Assembly (NCBI GenBank): GCA_029990175.1
Contig: JARKIP010000033.1
Coordinates: forward strand, 16,289,001 to 16,353,000
Reading direction: 5' to 3'
From: Petunia secreta
Taxonomy: Eukaryota > Streptophyta > Magnoliopsida > Solanales > Solanaceae
DNA length: 64,000 nt
Of the stretch, positions 1 to 13,290 are shown piece by piece (position 1 is the stretch's first letter; every line of letters begins with the position of its first letter). The position numbers and the translations under genes were made by a program. The notes under the pieces are model-generated. The model did no database searches. It was not told where the DNA came from and saw nothing but the letters and a program-made list of their open reading frames with translations.

Positions 1-2640
1 CTGAACTTTAAAAGTTTTAGTCACATTGTTTTTGCGTTACAAGAACAAGCTTCAAATGCATGTATCATGGATGGTGTAGATTTTACCTATTTGTTGCTTT
101 GGAATCATGACCCACCCGAATCTTAGAAGGTGATGGCAATAAACTGAACGAAGGTTTAGCAGAAGTATCTGGAATTGCAGTTTGATTTCAAAATAAAATA
201 TTATTATTGAGTAGATTTGATGTTATTATTTTTTGTCAACTATTTCAATAATGAACGAGTGATGATAAGGATTTCAATATGATAAAAGTTCACTTTTAAT
301 AACATTTAGAGAATCAATTCAATTATTTCAATTGCTATCTTTTGTATTCTAATAAACAATTTAATTAGCTTTTCTATTTAATTTTCACATTAGATTTTTA
401 TAACTTTCACTATTTACTTTTTGTAGGATTCAATGGCTGATTATAAGATGATCTCTCATGCAAAGACTCTTCATAAGAGAACTAGATTAGATAAGGGATA
501 CTCCTTAGTAGTTTTTGACAATAAGATCAATGCACTACTCTGTTAAACAACACGGTTAAGAGGGTGAGTGGTTAAAAGGAAGGAAAAAGCCTGAGGTAGC
601 ATGTATGAGACTTCAAAAGAGACGTATTATGGTAAAATGCATAATTTAGTTTCATAAAGTACTTTTTTTGTTATGAATTAGATGTTTATGCATCATCATG
701 GAATTAGATTAACTTCTGTAGTTTTTTCTTTTCCTTTTGGATGATAAATTGTATCCTGAAACTTTAATTCTTATGATTGATTTTGGCAGCTTAAGTTCAT
801 ACCGTTGCTTATGTGCTATTACTAATGTGTATCGTCAAACTTTTTACTATGATAATTTTGTGCGGGTTCCGGTGCATCATCAAATTGATACTCAAGCTGG
901 TGAAGATTAATTTTTACTAATTCAAATGGCACTTCTTGCCATGTTAATTTTTCTTCCCCTTCACATTTGGTAAGTGTGATAGATGGTCACAGCTGAGATG
1001 GAGAGCAAGAAGTCAAGACTACAGGAGGACAGAGTAGTGGTCCGTTCAATGAACTTGAAATTAAATTTTTTAATTGTTATTGAATATTCTTACTAAAACA
1101 AGCTCACAATCTACTTTAACTTTGAATGATGAAAGGATTCTAATCAAGTTACTATAATATTATATCTATGTATTTATGTTTATGTTCCTATCACTAAAAG
1201 GAGAGGAAGGAGATTGAAGAACGTAGATCTTCAAATTGAAGAAACGATTGCACCGTTTTAACTAAGGGAGGTTTAGGAAAATACTTATCAAATTCAAATA
1301 CTTATCAGTTCTTATCCATAAATTTCATATTTACACGTCCTATCCATAAAGTATTTACCTGTCCTACCTATCTAAACTGATATACCATAATTTATATAAT
1401 ATGCCATAAAGGTATACGCTCATGTGGTATAACAAAAGTATACAGTAATAAATTCGTAGGTTGGGTAAATACTTTTAATTTCATAAGTAGTGTAGTTATA
1501 ATGAGTGCTGGTAAATACTTTGGATTTCAAAGATACATAATGTAAAAAACTCTTTAACTAACTAATCCTATTTCCTGATCGGTAATTCCGGTTTACATTA
1601 TCAAGATGTAATTTTTTCCTTTGATTGCTTAAATAAAATTATATCATCTAAAATTTAATCAATTAATTTTATATGAAAATTTAAATGAAAAGATTTGAAG
1701 AAATATTAAATTTAACATCAATTGTTAGTTAGCAAATCATACAAGCGGAAAAAAATCAAAGGTAAAGAAGATGGTGTTACAAAACCTTATAGACTTGATA
1801 CACATTATATAAAGAATAATCCAATACATAATAAGAGTTCTCTATTTGAGATTTTAAACTAATTCAGAATCTCCCATTTAGTTTCACGCTATTTTTGTAA
1901 GTTATTTCTACCAAAAGATTACTCAATCACTATAGAATTGGTTTCATTTATATTTTATATCAGTTTAGGTTGTTGGGTAATATATTTATCGGGTATACAT
2001 TGCATAGAAATCAAATAGTTAAAATGTTGTTAAAAGAATTAAATTAAAGTGCTCAAATATGTAAAAATCACAACTTAATTGATAACGAATAAATGATCAA
2101 TTGATTTATCCAATTTTCTTTTTATGCCATCTCAAGGGGGATTCAAACCAAAATAAAAAGCCTAAGGAACTAAATTGGTTAATATCAAAGTCATATCAAA
2201 ATTTTATCACTTTATTTCATTTTAGATGTTGCGCGGGTAAATCACTTTCTTGTTCAATTTCATTTCTTAGTAAACAAAAAGAAACTACTTTTATCGAAGT
2301 TATCCGATTTCTCAAGAATGAAGTTATTGAATTCGTATTTGATTTGCAGAAATAGTCATTTTGAGCTTTGAACTTGACCCGCTAGCCATATTTATGCAGT
2401 TAACTAGACTGTATCAACATTGTGTATGTAATGTATCCATATTGTATGTATAGTGTTTGTATTATATCAAAGTCATATCTATTGTATCATTTCGTTTATT
2501 TCTTCTTATTTTTGTGTATCCTGTTATTTCTAGACGGTATCGAATAGTATATCAATTAATTTATTATTTTTAATTATTTTTCTTTTTTTACTTTAATGTA
2601 TCTACACTGTATCTTTGTATCTAGTATTTCATTTTTTTTT
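1..2640. other. AT-rich stretch without a recognisable gene
   Basis: I see no open frame with a recognisable protein, no RNA gene and no clear element ends. The only notable frame here (about 2101-2355) lacks an ATG start and resembles nothing I know. Short stretches around 420-560 translate to a charged peptide but break quickly. This may be old, decayed repeat sequence. Confidence 0.5.
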
Positions 2641-3015
2641 ATCATTCTTCTTATTTTACTTCTGGTTTCTTTTTCATATTTTCTTTTAATTGAATCTTTA
2701 CTGTTTCTGCACCGTATTTAACTATTTTTGTTTCTGCATTTTTGCAATGTTTATCTAACTGTTTCTTGATTGTTTTTCCGTTGTTTCGGCATTTATGTAC
2801 TATTCGGCATTTTTGCATTGTTTCTGCGTTTTTGCACTGTTTCTGTATTTCTGGACTATTTTTTATTTTCTGCACTGTTTCAACATTATTTCTAACGATT
2901 TTTGCAATATTTTGGCATTCATGCACTATTTTTGTGTTGTTTCTGCATTGTACCTCACTGTATTTTTTTACTGTTTCTACACTATTTCAGATTATTTCTG
3001 AACTATTTTTGCAAA
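2581..3015. repeat. Degenerate T-rich minisatellite (TTTCTGCACTGTT-like)
   Basis: The stretch is built from variants of a short motif close to TTTCTGCACTGTT or TTTTTGCATTG, repeated with heavy substitution. Open frames on both strands here (Cys/Phe-rich on plus, Asn/Lys-rich on minus) follow from this composition and are not genes. Confidence 0.65.
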
Positions 3016-3654
3016 CATGTGTGGCAGCGGAGTCAGCCAACGGCGGCAATAGGGGCAATAGGCCGGGGGAGGGAGATGTGAGGTGGAGGCTAGAGTTTTT
3101 TCTTTGTAGTTGTTTGTAGCAACTTGTATGTAAAAAAAATAGTGCTATATTTTGTAATATCAATAATATTGCTCTTTTTTTTTTAATAATTAAGGCTTCA
3201 AAATTATTTATAATTGTAAAATCCCCAAAATGTATCTTTGCCTCACCCTTAATCAGTCCATAAAAAAATTATAGAACATGGGCCTATTGAAATACCAACC
3301 ATTTGGTCAAGTTCATAATCCAAATAGCTTAATTGCTTATTCTCCAACGTACACGTAACCAACTTTTAAGGTGTCGAAAAAGAAAGGATGAATTATATAA
3401 TTGAGCTAAAAAGATCATGGTCTTAATAAGTTGAGCTATTTTTTAGTGGTCTTAAAAAATTGAACACTTTACATTTTATGAAGCTGAAAGTACAAAAATA
3501 CCGCTACTAATAGAGCACTTCCCGTAATTATAAAAATATCACCGCACCTTTTTAAAGCCGTAATTACCAAAATATCACCGCACCTTTTTAAATCCAAATT
3601 ATAAGAAATGTTACCGTTTCCTATAAAGCATCCGGCTGTGTTTCACGTCTATTT

Positions 3655-4040
3655 TGTGAATAAATAAGGCCAATTCGTCATCGTTTCGCTCATATACAAG
3701 ACAATAAAAAAAATGTCAATCTGTTTGTGTTTCACGTTCATTTGTGAATAAATAAAACCAAATCGTCATCGCTTTGCTTATATACAAAATCAAAGCAAAA
3801 CACAATATAAGACCAATCCGGCATCATTTCTTCATAAATGAGCAAAAAAATATGTTCATTTTGTAAATAAATGATGCTAAATCGGCCTTACTTTATTGAT
3901 TCACACAAAATACCTTCAAGTTCTTATATATTTAGAAATAGCGACAATCCGCCTGTGTTTATACATATAATTATGTCTGTTTTGTAAAGAAATGTGGCCA
4001 AATCGGCCTCACTTTGCACATCCACAAAAAAGACATATAT
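3655..4040. repeat. Left part of a degenerate tandem repeat
   Basis: The sequence repeats phrases such as CAAATCGTCATCGC, GGCCAATTCGGCATCATT and TCCACAAAA at irregular spacing. The same phrases recur in the same orientation at 19,367-19,880. The two parts look like one array that was split by the TIR element spanning 4,057-19,250. Confidence 0.6.
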
Positions 4041-4804
4041 ATATATATACATATATGGGTTTCTGCTAACATACTACATGGTTGTAGTATGTTAGCATTG
4101 TATACAACTTTTGTTTGACTTAAATATCCCTGACAGCACATGGCAAACTCAGTAATGATATGGTATTTTGGTGTTTTTCTGTTATAAAATTAACCCAGTT
4201 CTTCTCTCTCCCAACTCGGTACCCCCTCTTCCCTTCTTTCTTGTACATACCCAGATCCTCACTTCCTCTTTTGCAGGGGAAAATTATAGGTCTTTTAGAT
4301 TTTAATGGAAGTGCCATAAATTTCCAGAAAGTAAGATATTGTACAAAAAGGGAGGTGACTGTGCAAAGCCACAATTAGCTTAGAAAGAAGGAAAAAAAAA
4401 CTTGTTATGTGGTTTTGATTCTTAAGAAAAAGAGAGGGAATAGAGAAAGACAAATAGAAACTCCATCTCCCGTAGCTATGATGCAGAGAAAATCCATAAT
4501 GGTCTTAGCATATTTCTAATTTTAAGTGAAAAAAGTTGAAAACGCAAGAGAAATTCTGGTCTACTAAAGTCCCACTGCCAAATTCCGATTTTGCAAAATG
4601 ATTTCAAGAGGAACAAGTTGTTTATCTTTATTCTACTTCCCAACTTAAAGTTTGTTGATGAAGGTAGAATCTCCATTGACGAGGGATAGAGAAAAATGAC
4701 GGAAAAAGGAGAGTTGGGTTTACATTTTGGGTAAAATGGCAGTAAAGCCCCTTTATTTATTTTGTTTTAATGTATAATCAGGGATATTTCACTTCAAAAA
4801 AAAC

Positions 4805-5560
4805 CTCAATTGCCAACGAATTTTGCCAACCTATCAAATTCGTTAGTAAATTACTAACAAATAGCCAACCGATTAGCAACTAAAAAATTTACAGTAATAT
4901 AGCAACCGATTACTTACAATTTACCAACCCAAATTTACCAACCTAAAGAATAAGTTGGTAAATATTACGGAAAAACTATGATGCGTAATTTAGAGACTGA
5001 TTACCAACGGATTAGTGACAAAATTTTTACTAACGAAAAAATTATGTTAGTAAATTACCAACAGATTCTAAATCCGTTGGTAAATTGAGCGGGAAAATTT
5101 GGAGAGTAACTTAGCTACACATTACTAACGGATTTTTACCAACATAGTTAAGTGGTTGGTAATTTAACAACCAAATAATAATTTGTTAGTAATTTAGCAA
5201 TGGATTCAGAACCAGTTGGTAAATATGCCAACCAATTCTATTTTCGTTGGTAAAGTTTGCCTACCAACTCTGAACCAGTTAGTAAATGACCAATGAAATG
5301 TTAATCCGTTAGTAATTTACCAACAAAATTTTTATTCGTTGGTAAGTTTACCAACAAATTTTGTTTTAGTTGGCATTTTACCAACAAATTGTGAAGTCGT
5401 TGGTAAATTTATTAATGAATTTATGTTCAATTGGTAAATAAAAAATAAATTTGTATTCATTAGTATTTTAGCTACAAAATGTTGGAAGCTCACTAGCATT
5501 CTCACATTGTTAGTGAAGTTTCTAGAAGGTTTTTTCTTATTAAAAATTATGTGTACATTA
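4805..5560. repeat. Left subterminal repeats of the CACTA element
   Basis: Dozens of short motifs of the form TTACCAAC(A/G)AATT and the inverse TTGGTAAATT recur in both orientations. In En/Spm elements such subterminal arrays are the binding sites of the TNPA protein, so these are the likely protein-binding sites of this element. The matching right array is at 18,485-19,165. Confidence 0.85.
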
Positions 5561-5829
5561 GTAATTAATTGTTCGATGGTAAACTATCGACAATAATTTA
5601 TGCCAGTAGTGTAGCCATAACAAATTTTATTTTTCAATTTCTACTATTCAAATAATGCGCATCGTTTAAAATTTTATTATTTCGTATAAATTAGGTAGTG
5701 CAAATGTAATTTTGTTATTTTATGTAATACTCAAAGATACATGTATAACTTGTAACTAGTAACTAGTAACATAATACAACAAGAACCTAAAAAAATATTA
5801 TAAAACTACATTTAAAATATCGTAATCAA

Positions 5830-6140
5830 TTTTCTAAAGAAAAATGGAAAACGCAGCGTAGAAAAGTCCTATTGCCGCCAAAACTACCGAATTTCCTAAA
5901 CTTCACCAAGTTAACCGGGAAACAGTTCTTTTCCACTCTTGTTCTTTAGCCCACAAGCAAAATATGCAATCCCCTCCATTGTAGTTTTTTCCATCTCAAA
6001 AGTTATCTCAATCTACCGTCTCCGGTCTCATCTATCATCGCGCTTGGTGCTGCAACCCATTTGGCTAAGTGGTAAATCTTTATCAATCTTATTTTCCTTT
6101 GTTGTTGACTCAATCAATTCATTAAAGATATGTTAATATG
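5830..6140 (+). promoter_or_regulatory. Untranslated leader region of the TNP2-type gene
   Basis: The stretch from GCCGCCAAAACTACC to CCATTTGGCTAAGTGGTAAAT resembles 13,430-13,680 in front of the second gene: TTGCCGCCAAAAAC, then ATTAGGCTAAGTGGTAAGT, then TTTATCAATCT and TTGTTGNTTGANTCAAT. The shared GGCTAAGTGGTAA looks like the end of a non-coding first exon with its splice donor. A splice acceptor (TTGGCAG) lies just before the transposase ATG. I infer a non-coding first exon with a long 5' intron. Confidence 0.5.
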
Positions 6141-9100
6141 CAATATATCAGTTGTTTAATGTACGTAGCACTCATATGGTTGATGGGTTCAATAATACAA
6201 ATTTTTTAATTTAGTGATGTAGTTATTGTGGTATAAAAAAACTCCTTATTACCAATTCTTCCTAAAGCAGCGACTAATCTGTATGGTTTAGGCCAGACCT
6301 AGAAGTATACAACAATATTAGTTATGACTCCTGCAATAATTTTGGAGATACATAAGAATTCAGATGCAAGGAGAGTTGGAACGTGGTTTATATAACTTTC
6401 AAAAATTTGAATTGAATCAAGTTGTAATAGAACACGTATCTGTCAACTTTGAAATTGATACTTAATGTCAAAAATATAGATTTTGGAGAAATCAAACACA
6501 AATTTTGCACTGGCTGATACCAGAAGTTTATGATGACCAGAATAAAAGAGTTCCACTCCATCGCAATATAAAGTTAATTTGGGACTGATGGTTAATTGCT
6601 CTTTAGTATTTCTATTTTGCTTTTCTAACCGTTGAAAAATGGTAGTTATCGTAGTTGTTGTTTTACTAAGGCAACCGAACCAAAAGCAGTAAACTAATGA
6701 GTATTCTTGAGTGTCTATCGCATGTTTAAACAAATTGAAAGGGACTAGAAGTATGCATTTCTATTGCTACTTGTTACTTGCACTCTTTTTTACTACTCAA
6801 AGATTTTAGAAAAAAATAAATGTTCTTATAGTCGTCTCATATTGGCAGGAACACAGATTTAGAAGAAAATGAGTTCAAATCGTCAATGGATGTATAAAAG
6901 ATTAGTAGGAGGTTTGTATAATCCGGAATATGTAAGGGGTGTTGATCAGTTTATTGAGTTTGCAAAGAATCATCCAGAAGGGATAGATGGCGAGAGATTA
7001 AGGTGTCCGTGTAATAGAAAGAAATGTCAAAATGGAAACTTTGAAAATGTTCATACTGTCCATGAGCATTTATTGCGCAATGATTTTGTACCAGGATATC
7101 ATATCTGATACTTGCATGGAGAAAATGAGGTTGCGAGAAATATCGATCAGGATGAAGGGATGCAAAACTGGGATCAGACTATGAATAATCCACCGATGAA
7201 TGCAAGTGTATTTGATGAGCCTGAAACATCTCCATATCACAGAATGGTCCTTGATGCTGCTGGTCCCTCATTCGATCCGATGATATGGAAGAATCACCAA
7301 ACCCCGATGCACAAAAATTGTATGATATGATTGGTTCTGCAAATGAAAAAGTGTGGGATGGTTGTGAAAAACACTCTCAGTTATCAGCTGTTGCCCGTCT
7401 ATTTCACATTAAGGCAGAACACCACCTGTCTGAGAGATGTTTTGATGATATTTGCCAATATGTGAAGGAGATGATTCCTCCTGATAATTTGATGCCAAAG
7501 AATTTCTATCAAACGAAGAAATTAATGCAGGGAATGAACATGCCTGTAGAAAAAATTCATAGTTGTACTAATGCCTGCATGATTTATTAGGGAGAAGACA
7601 GTGAACATACCCATTGCAAGTTCTGTAGTCATCCCAGGTACAAGCCTACTAGGCAAAGATCTAATTCAAGCAGAAAACCATTTAAACAGATGTTCTACTT
7701 TCCCCTTACTCCACGGTTGCAGCGCTTGTATGCTTCTAAAGCAACTGCTGCGCACATGCGATGGCACGCCGAGCATGAAGTTGAGGAAGGTGTGATGCGT
7801 CACTGTTCAGATTCACCAGCATGGAAACACTTTGATAAGATGCATCCAAGTTTTGCGGCTGAAAATCGTAATGTGAGATTAGGGCTATGTACTGACGGGT
7901 TTCAACCATTTGGACAAACAGGACAACAATATTCTTCTCGGCCTATAATTGTGACACCATACAACTTGCCGCCTTGGATGTGTATGAAAGAGTCCTATTT
8001 GTTTTTGTCAGTTATAGTTTCTGGGCCAAAGAACCCTAAGCAAAAACTAGATGTTTTCTTGCAGCCTTTGATTGCTGAACTAAAGAATTTGTGGGATATA
8101 GGTGCGACCACATATGATATTTCTAAGAAGCAAAATTTTACAATGCGAGCTTCTTTAATGTGGACCATCAGTGACTTTCCTGCATATTCGATGTTATCTG
8201 GTTGGAGTACTGCGGGCCGGCTAGCATGTCCATATTGCATGGAGAATTCAGATGCATTTACTTTGACAAAAGGTGGAAAACAATGTTGGTTTGACAATCA
8301 TCGTAAGTTCCTTCCACTAGATCATCCATACAGGAAAAATAGAAACTCATTTAGAAAGAACAAAATAGTAACAACGCATCCTCCGCCAATACGATCAGGT
8401 GAAGATATTTTGAAGGAGATAGATGAATTGGGGCTGAAAAAGGTAACAGAACTTGGAGCTGATATTGTTAATCATCATATCAGTAAGTTTTCTGGTTGGA
8501 AAAAGAGAAGCATATTCTGGGATTTGCCATATTGGAAAACAAATCTCATTCGGCATAATTTGGATGTAATGCACATTGAGAAGAACTTTTTCGAGAATAT
8601 TTTCAACACGGTTCTGGATGTAGATAGGAAAACAAAAGACAATTCCAAATCTAGAGAAGACTTGAAAGAGTTCTGTCGACGTCCTGAATTACATGCTATT
8701 GGTGGCGAATACCCTAAAGCTTGTTATACATTAGACAAGAACTCCAAAAAAGTTCTGTGTAACTGGGTGAAAAATCTGAAATTTTCGGATGGATATGTCT
8801 CAAATATGGGAAGATGTGTGGACATGAATAAACATAAGTTGTTTGGTATGAAAAGTCACGACTGTCATGTATTCATGCAAAGATTGGTCCCTATTGCGTT
8901 TCGTGAGCTATTACCACCAAAAGTCTGGGAAGCACTTACTGAGATAAGCCTTTTCTTTAGGGATCTCACTTCTACAGTAATTCGGAAAGAAGATATGGTC
9001 AGACTTCATGAAGAGATACCAGAAATACTTTGTAAATTGGAGCGTATATTCCCTCCTAGCTTCTTTGATTCAATGGAACATCTCCCGGTGCACCTTGCTT

Positions 9101-9479
9101 ATGAAGCAATGTTAGCTGGTCCGGTGCAATATCGATGGATGTATCCATTTGAGAGGTAAGATTTCATTGATATATCCATTTTGGCTATTCAATTTTCCTA
9201 TTCGTTTCAGATTTTTTTCCTAATTTTATGGTTATTCCGTTTGGTTTTTGGTTTGTGTAAAAGAAAAATTGGTTAAACCGAAAGTTGAATTGTATATATA
9301 TAGTCGAATTGTATATGTATAGTAAGCTAACTTCTTCTTTCTTGTATCTGCCTGTTTCTTTATTGTTAAGTTTAATATTTTTAAACTTTATTTCTCGCAT
9401 CTACTTGTTTGATTTTTAAACTACATTCTTGCTTATTACACTTACTTTCTTTGTTGTGCTGTTAATTAAGCTTAACGTC

Positions 9480-9690
9480 CTAACTGTTAGCTGCTGCTAG
9501 CTGCTGTTGTTTATTGCTTGTTACCACTGCCCGCTGCTTGTTTCTTGCTGTTGTTGCTGCCTGCTTTTTTCTTGCAGCTGCTAGCTTGTTTCTTGCTACT
9601 GCTAGCTGCTGTGTTTTTCTTGTTGCTGCTGCCTCCTAGATTGTTTCTTGCTGGCTACTGCTGCTAGCTTGCTTATTGCCTGCTTCTTGA
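9480..9690. repeat. CTG/TTG-rich low-complexity tract
   Basis: The tract is an irregular repetition of GCTGCTAGCTGCT, TTTCTTGCTGTTG and similar words. No reading frame of interest is present. It lies directly upstream of the tRNA-Gly-derived sequence. Confidence 0.65.
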
Positions 9691-9691
9691 A

Positions 9692-9762
9692 GCACCAGTA
9701 ATCTAGTGGTAGAATAGTACCCTGCCACGGTACAGACACGTGTTCTATTCCCGGCTGGTGCA
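9692..9762 (+). tRNA. tRNA-Gly(GCC)-derived sequence, probably degenerate
   Basis: The 71-nt sequence folds as a tRNA. The acceptor arms GCACCAG and CTGGTGC pair perfectly, the anticodon stem GTACC/GGTAC encloses the loop CTGCCAC with anticodon GCC, and the discriminator base is A. It closely resembles plant tRNA-Gly(GCC). The T arm is damaged: its stem has mismatches and the usual TTCGA core is TTCTA, which should weaken the internal B box. The D-arm region also differs. I judge it a decayed gene copy or tRNA-derived insert, not a working tRNA gene, sitting in a transposase intron. Confidence 0.7.
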
Positions 9763-11685
9763 GTTGAGAGCAGTGACGATACTTGCACTAACTGTGAGTC
9801 TGTGAATGATGGGTAGTCACACACATCTGATCATTAAGATGAAAAAATTGTGCCTCTGAGCTCTCGCACAACACAAGTTAGACACTGGGTGGTTTTGTTC
9901 TATTAGTTCCAATAATAATCAACCTGATTTGACCATTTTATAAGTACTCAACTGCAGCACCACTTGGAACATTATGACTAGTGTTTTTTGTGATGAGAAG
10001 CAACTTGTATCCTGAGGACCCATCTCGTTAGCACAGGATGATCAGATTTTGTGCAAAATTCTCAGGATATGCCCTCATAGATTCACATTTCATGATCAAT
10101 CATTGGAATGGTGACTACAGCTTGTTGATCAAACATCACTGTGTGCTCTTTCCAGAAAGTAGGTTCTGCGGGCACAAGCTAAAGACAATAGCACCTGAAG
10201 TATCTCATGGTTTTATGACATTCGTTAGACACTGTTTCACAAATAATTGTTTCATATGAAGTGTTTAGACCATTTTAATTTGATAAATTAAAGCACTGCA
10301 AAAATCATAACCTCAATTTCAGTTTCTAAGATTACTCATACCTTGACTTTGTGTGCTCTTTCCAGAAACCTTCGAAAATTGAAAAATAATGTTCGAAATA
10401 AGGGACAAGTTGAAGGATCCATATGCAATGCTTATTTAGTTGAGGAAGCTTCATCTTTTTGTTCACACTACTTTGAGCCTCATGTTTACACAAGGCATAG
10501 GAGAGTTCCACGGAATGATGATGGTGGTGTAGGTGAGCGGGATCAATATGAGGGTAATCTTTCTATGTTCACTTATCCAGGTCGAGCATTTGGGGAACTC
10601 CCATCCAGATATCTGACAGAAGAAGAATTTGATGCAGCTCATATTTACATGCTATTAAATTGCGAAGAAGTGCACCCATATATTGAGTAAGACGTCAATA
10701 TTTTATTTTCATTTATATAATAAAGTTCTCAAAATACTTACTGTATAATTTGCTTGCATGTGTTTCAAAGGATTTTTATTGACTCCCTTCGTCAAAATTT
10801 TCCACAAATTACGGAGAAGGAAGTGGATAAGAAACTTGATGAAGATTTCGCGTTATGGTTCAAAAGATATGTGAGTAATTCGACATCATCTTTGAATGTG
10901 TATTACTAACTTCAGCTATGAATACTCTGACAATTTTTATTTAATAGGCATGAGTCCACATAGACAATAAATTCATCAAGGCTCTAGCAGAAGGTCCGTG
11001 TAGAACAGCAAAGCCATACACTGGGTATATTGTCAACGGCTTTAAGTTTCATACTAAAAGCCAGAGTTCTTCCAGAGCATCTAACAATAGTGGTGTATGC
11101 ATAAAAGGTACCAATTATAATGCAGATGATAGTGACTACTATGGTGTGCTAACTAAAATTCTTGAATTGGAGTTCGAGGGTAGTACGCCAATAAAGAGAA
11201 CTGTTTTATTCAAGTGTGAATGGTTTGATCCGACACCAAATAAAGCAATGAAGATTCACCCGCAATATAAACTTGTGGACATCAACTGCAGAAGGAAATT
11301 AAAAAAGTATGAACCATTTGTTTTGGCGATGCAAGCTGCTCAAGTGTACTATGCAGCTTATCCTAGCTTGCAACGTGATAAGAGCGATTGGTGGGCTGTG
11401 TGCAAAATAAAAGCACGGGGTGTTGTGGACATGCCTCCATCATCTTCACAACCACCTCCAGAAGATGTTGTGGAGCCATTCCAATTTGATGAAGATGGCC
11501 TACCATTTGATGTGGTACCCGACTATGATAATGTTGTCCTGAATGATCCAAATGGTGAATTCATAAACTTAATAGACGGGGATGAGGATTTAGAACATGA
11601 GGCAGACCTTCATGTTGAATCTGATGATGACCAAAATGATGATAGTGATGATAATGAAGAGTCAGATGCAACTGACAGTGAATAG

Positions 11686-12016
11686 GATCAAAGTGCTCTT
11701 TATTCTTCAAATCAAATATCTGCAATTATGCAATTACAATCTTTCTCACTTTCTCTGCGTAATTCCAATTTCAAATTAGTTTAGCATCACTGCTGATTGT
11801 TTTACTATGACAGACAAACATGTACAATTTTTGCTGAACTCTAAGCTTAATATTTTTCTATTCTTTTGCCAGAATTACACTAAATTCATTTTCTTAATCT
11901 TAGCACTAGCTGCATTTTTACTTAAGCATAGTACCAAGTCCTGGTCATCGAACCGAACGAGTCAAGTCCGAGTCGAGCGAGCTTGCTACGCTATCAAGCT
12001 AACCGAGGTGAGCTAG
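11686..12016. other. Spacer after the TNP2-type gene
   Basis: The sequence after the stop at 11,685 probably includes the 3' untranslated region of the transposase transcript. I see no coding region. From about 11,940 it turns into the GTCGAGC-rich sequence that continues into the tandem repeat. Confidence 0.4.
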
Positions 12017-13290
12017 CTAGCTCAGTCGAGCCTGATATTTGATTGCGCCTAGTTTAGCGGAGCTGAATATTGAATGAAATGACATGGTTAATAAAATCAA
12101 GGCGAATTTTGAATTTGGGATGAAATCGAGCCAATTTTTGAATTTTGGATGAAATCGAGCAGAATTTTGAATGAAATCGAGCCGAATTTTAATTTTTTGA
12201 TGAAATCGAGCAGGATGTTGAATTTTCAATGGAATCGAGCGAGTCACGCCATTAGTTAAGTTGTCAACAAATTTTTATTATGTTTCTAAGCTTACCGATA
12301 AATATTGTGTCCATTAATCGAGTAGAACTATATATTGTCCTCGAAAACGTTAATATTTTGGTTTCTACTCTTTTAATTTGGATAGGACATTTATTTTTTT
12401 ACTTCGCCATAATCACTTTCTCCCTGAGCACACCAAGGCTATGCCGGAGCATACACACCTCATTTTGACGACCTTAAAAAGCAGCTAAAATACTAGATTG
12501 CCGAATTGAGCTAACCGATCCGACCCAGCTCAATCGAGCCCGAGATTTCAGTGCGCCTAGTTAAGCGGAGCTGAATTTTGAACAAAATGGCGTGGTTAAT
12601 TAAATCAAGCCAAAATTTGAATTTTGGATGAAATCAACTCGAATTTTAAATTTTGAATGAAATCGAGCAGGATGTTGAATTTTCAATGGAATCGAGCGAG
12701 TCACGCCATTAGTTAAGTTGTCAACAAATTTTTATTATGTTTCTAAGCTTACCGATAAATATTGTGTCCATTAATCGAGTAGAACTATATATTGTCCTCG
12801 AAAACGTTAATATTTTGGTTTCTACTCTTTTAATTTGGATAGGACGTTTATTTTTTTACTTCGCCATAATCACTTTCTCCCTGAGCACACCAAGGCTATG
12901 CCGGAGCATACACACCTCATTTTGACGACCTTAAAAAGCAGCTAAAATACTAGATTGCCGAATTGAGCTAACCGATCCGACCCAGCTCAATCGAGCCCGA
13001 GATTTCAGTGCGCCTAGTTAAGCGGAGCTGAATTTTGAAAAAAATGGCGTGGTTAATTAAATCAAGCCAAAATTTGAATTTTGGATGAAATCAACTCGAA
13101 TTTTAAATTTTGAATGAAATCGAGTAAGATGTTGAATTTTCAATGGAATCGAGCGAGTCACGCCATTAGTTAAGTTGTCAACAAATTTTTATTAAGTTTT
13201 CATTCAATAAACTTTGGTGTAAAGCTTGATTCGGCTTGGCCCGGCAGTATGTTCGGTTAGACTCGACTGGGGCTCGCCTCACTCATTTGA
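12017..13290. repeat. 457-bp tandem repeat rich in AATCGAGC motifs
   Basis: The phrase GATGTTGAATTTTCAATGGA recurs at about 12,210, 12,667 and 13,124, giving a period of 457 bp. Two units are nearly identical over their full length and the third is partial, ending near 13,190. Within each unit a shorter motif (GATGAAATCGAGC followed by AATTTTGAATTTT) repeats every 30-35 bp. The identical 62-residue frames starting at 12,280 and 12,737 come from this duplication and are not a gene. The block lies between the two CACTA genes and looks like an inserted repeat of its own. Confidence 0.85.

Larger units (their letters stand above)
9156..10365 (+). other. Long intron of the TNP2-type pseudogene
   Basis: The donor GTAAGA follows the codons for YPFER, and the acceptor TTTCCAG precedes the codons for NLRKLKNNVR, a join that restores the family's usual run. 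The intron holds a CTG-rich low-complexity tract (about 9480-9690), a tRNA-Gly-derived sequence and a decoy second copy of GTGTGCTCTTTCCAGAAA near 10,140, about 210 bp upstream of the true acceptor. The size suggests insertions or local duplication into an originally shorter intron. Confidence 0.7.
6869..11685 (+). pseudogene. TNP2-like CACTA transposase, multi-exon, inactivated
   Basis: The product would bind and cut the element ends. The exons I infer are 6869-9155, 10366-10686, 10771-10870 and 10948-11685, joined by GT-AG introns. The first exon holds an N-terminal transposase-associated domain (CPCNRKKC zinc-like motif), then the Transposase_21/TNP2 core with LCTDGFQPFG and NLDVMHIEKNFFENI, and then a DUF4218-like region. 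The last exon is DUF4216-like with an acidic tail rich in Asp and Glu. Breaks: in-frame stops at about 7106 and 7588 (both where family members usually have Trp), a frameshift near 7285, and a stop near 10951. The ATG at 6869 follows a splice acceptor at 6848. The transposase cannot be made intact from this copy. Confidence 0.9.

Noticed and set aside
2651..3119. Overlapping frames on both strands near 2.7-3.1 kb
   Set aside because: They arise from a T-rich degenerate minisatellite; residue composition is extreme and no domain is visible.
7995..8297. Minus-strand frame inside the transposase
   Set aside because: It is an antisense shadow of the TNP2 core.
12280..12925. Two nearly identical 62-residue frames as a duplicated small gene
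   Set aside because: They are copies within the 457-bp non-coding tandem repeat, with no similarity to any protein and no codon-level constraint visible.
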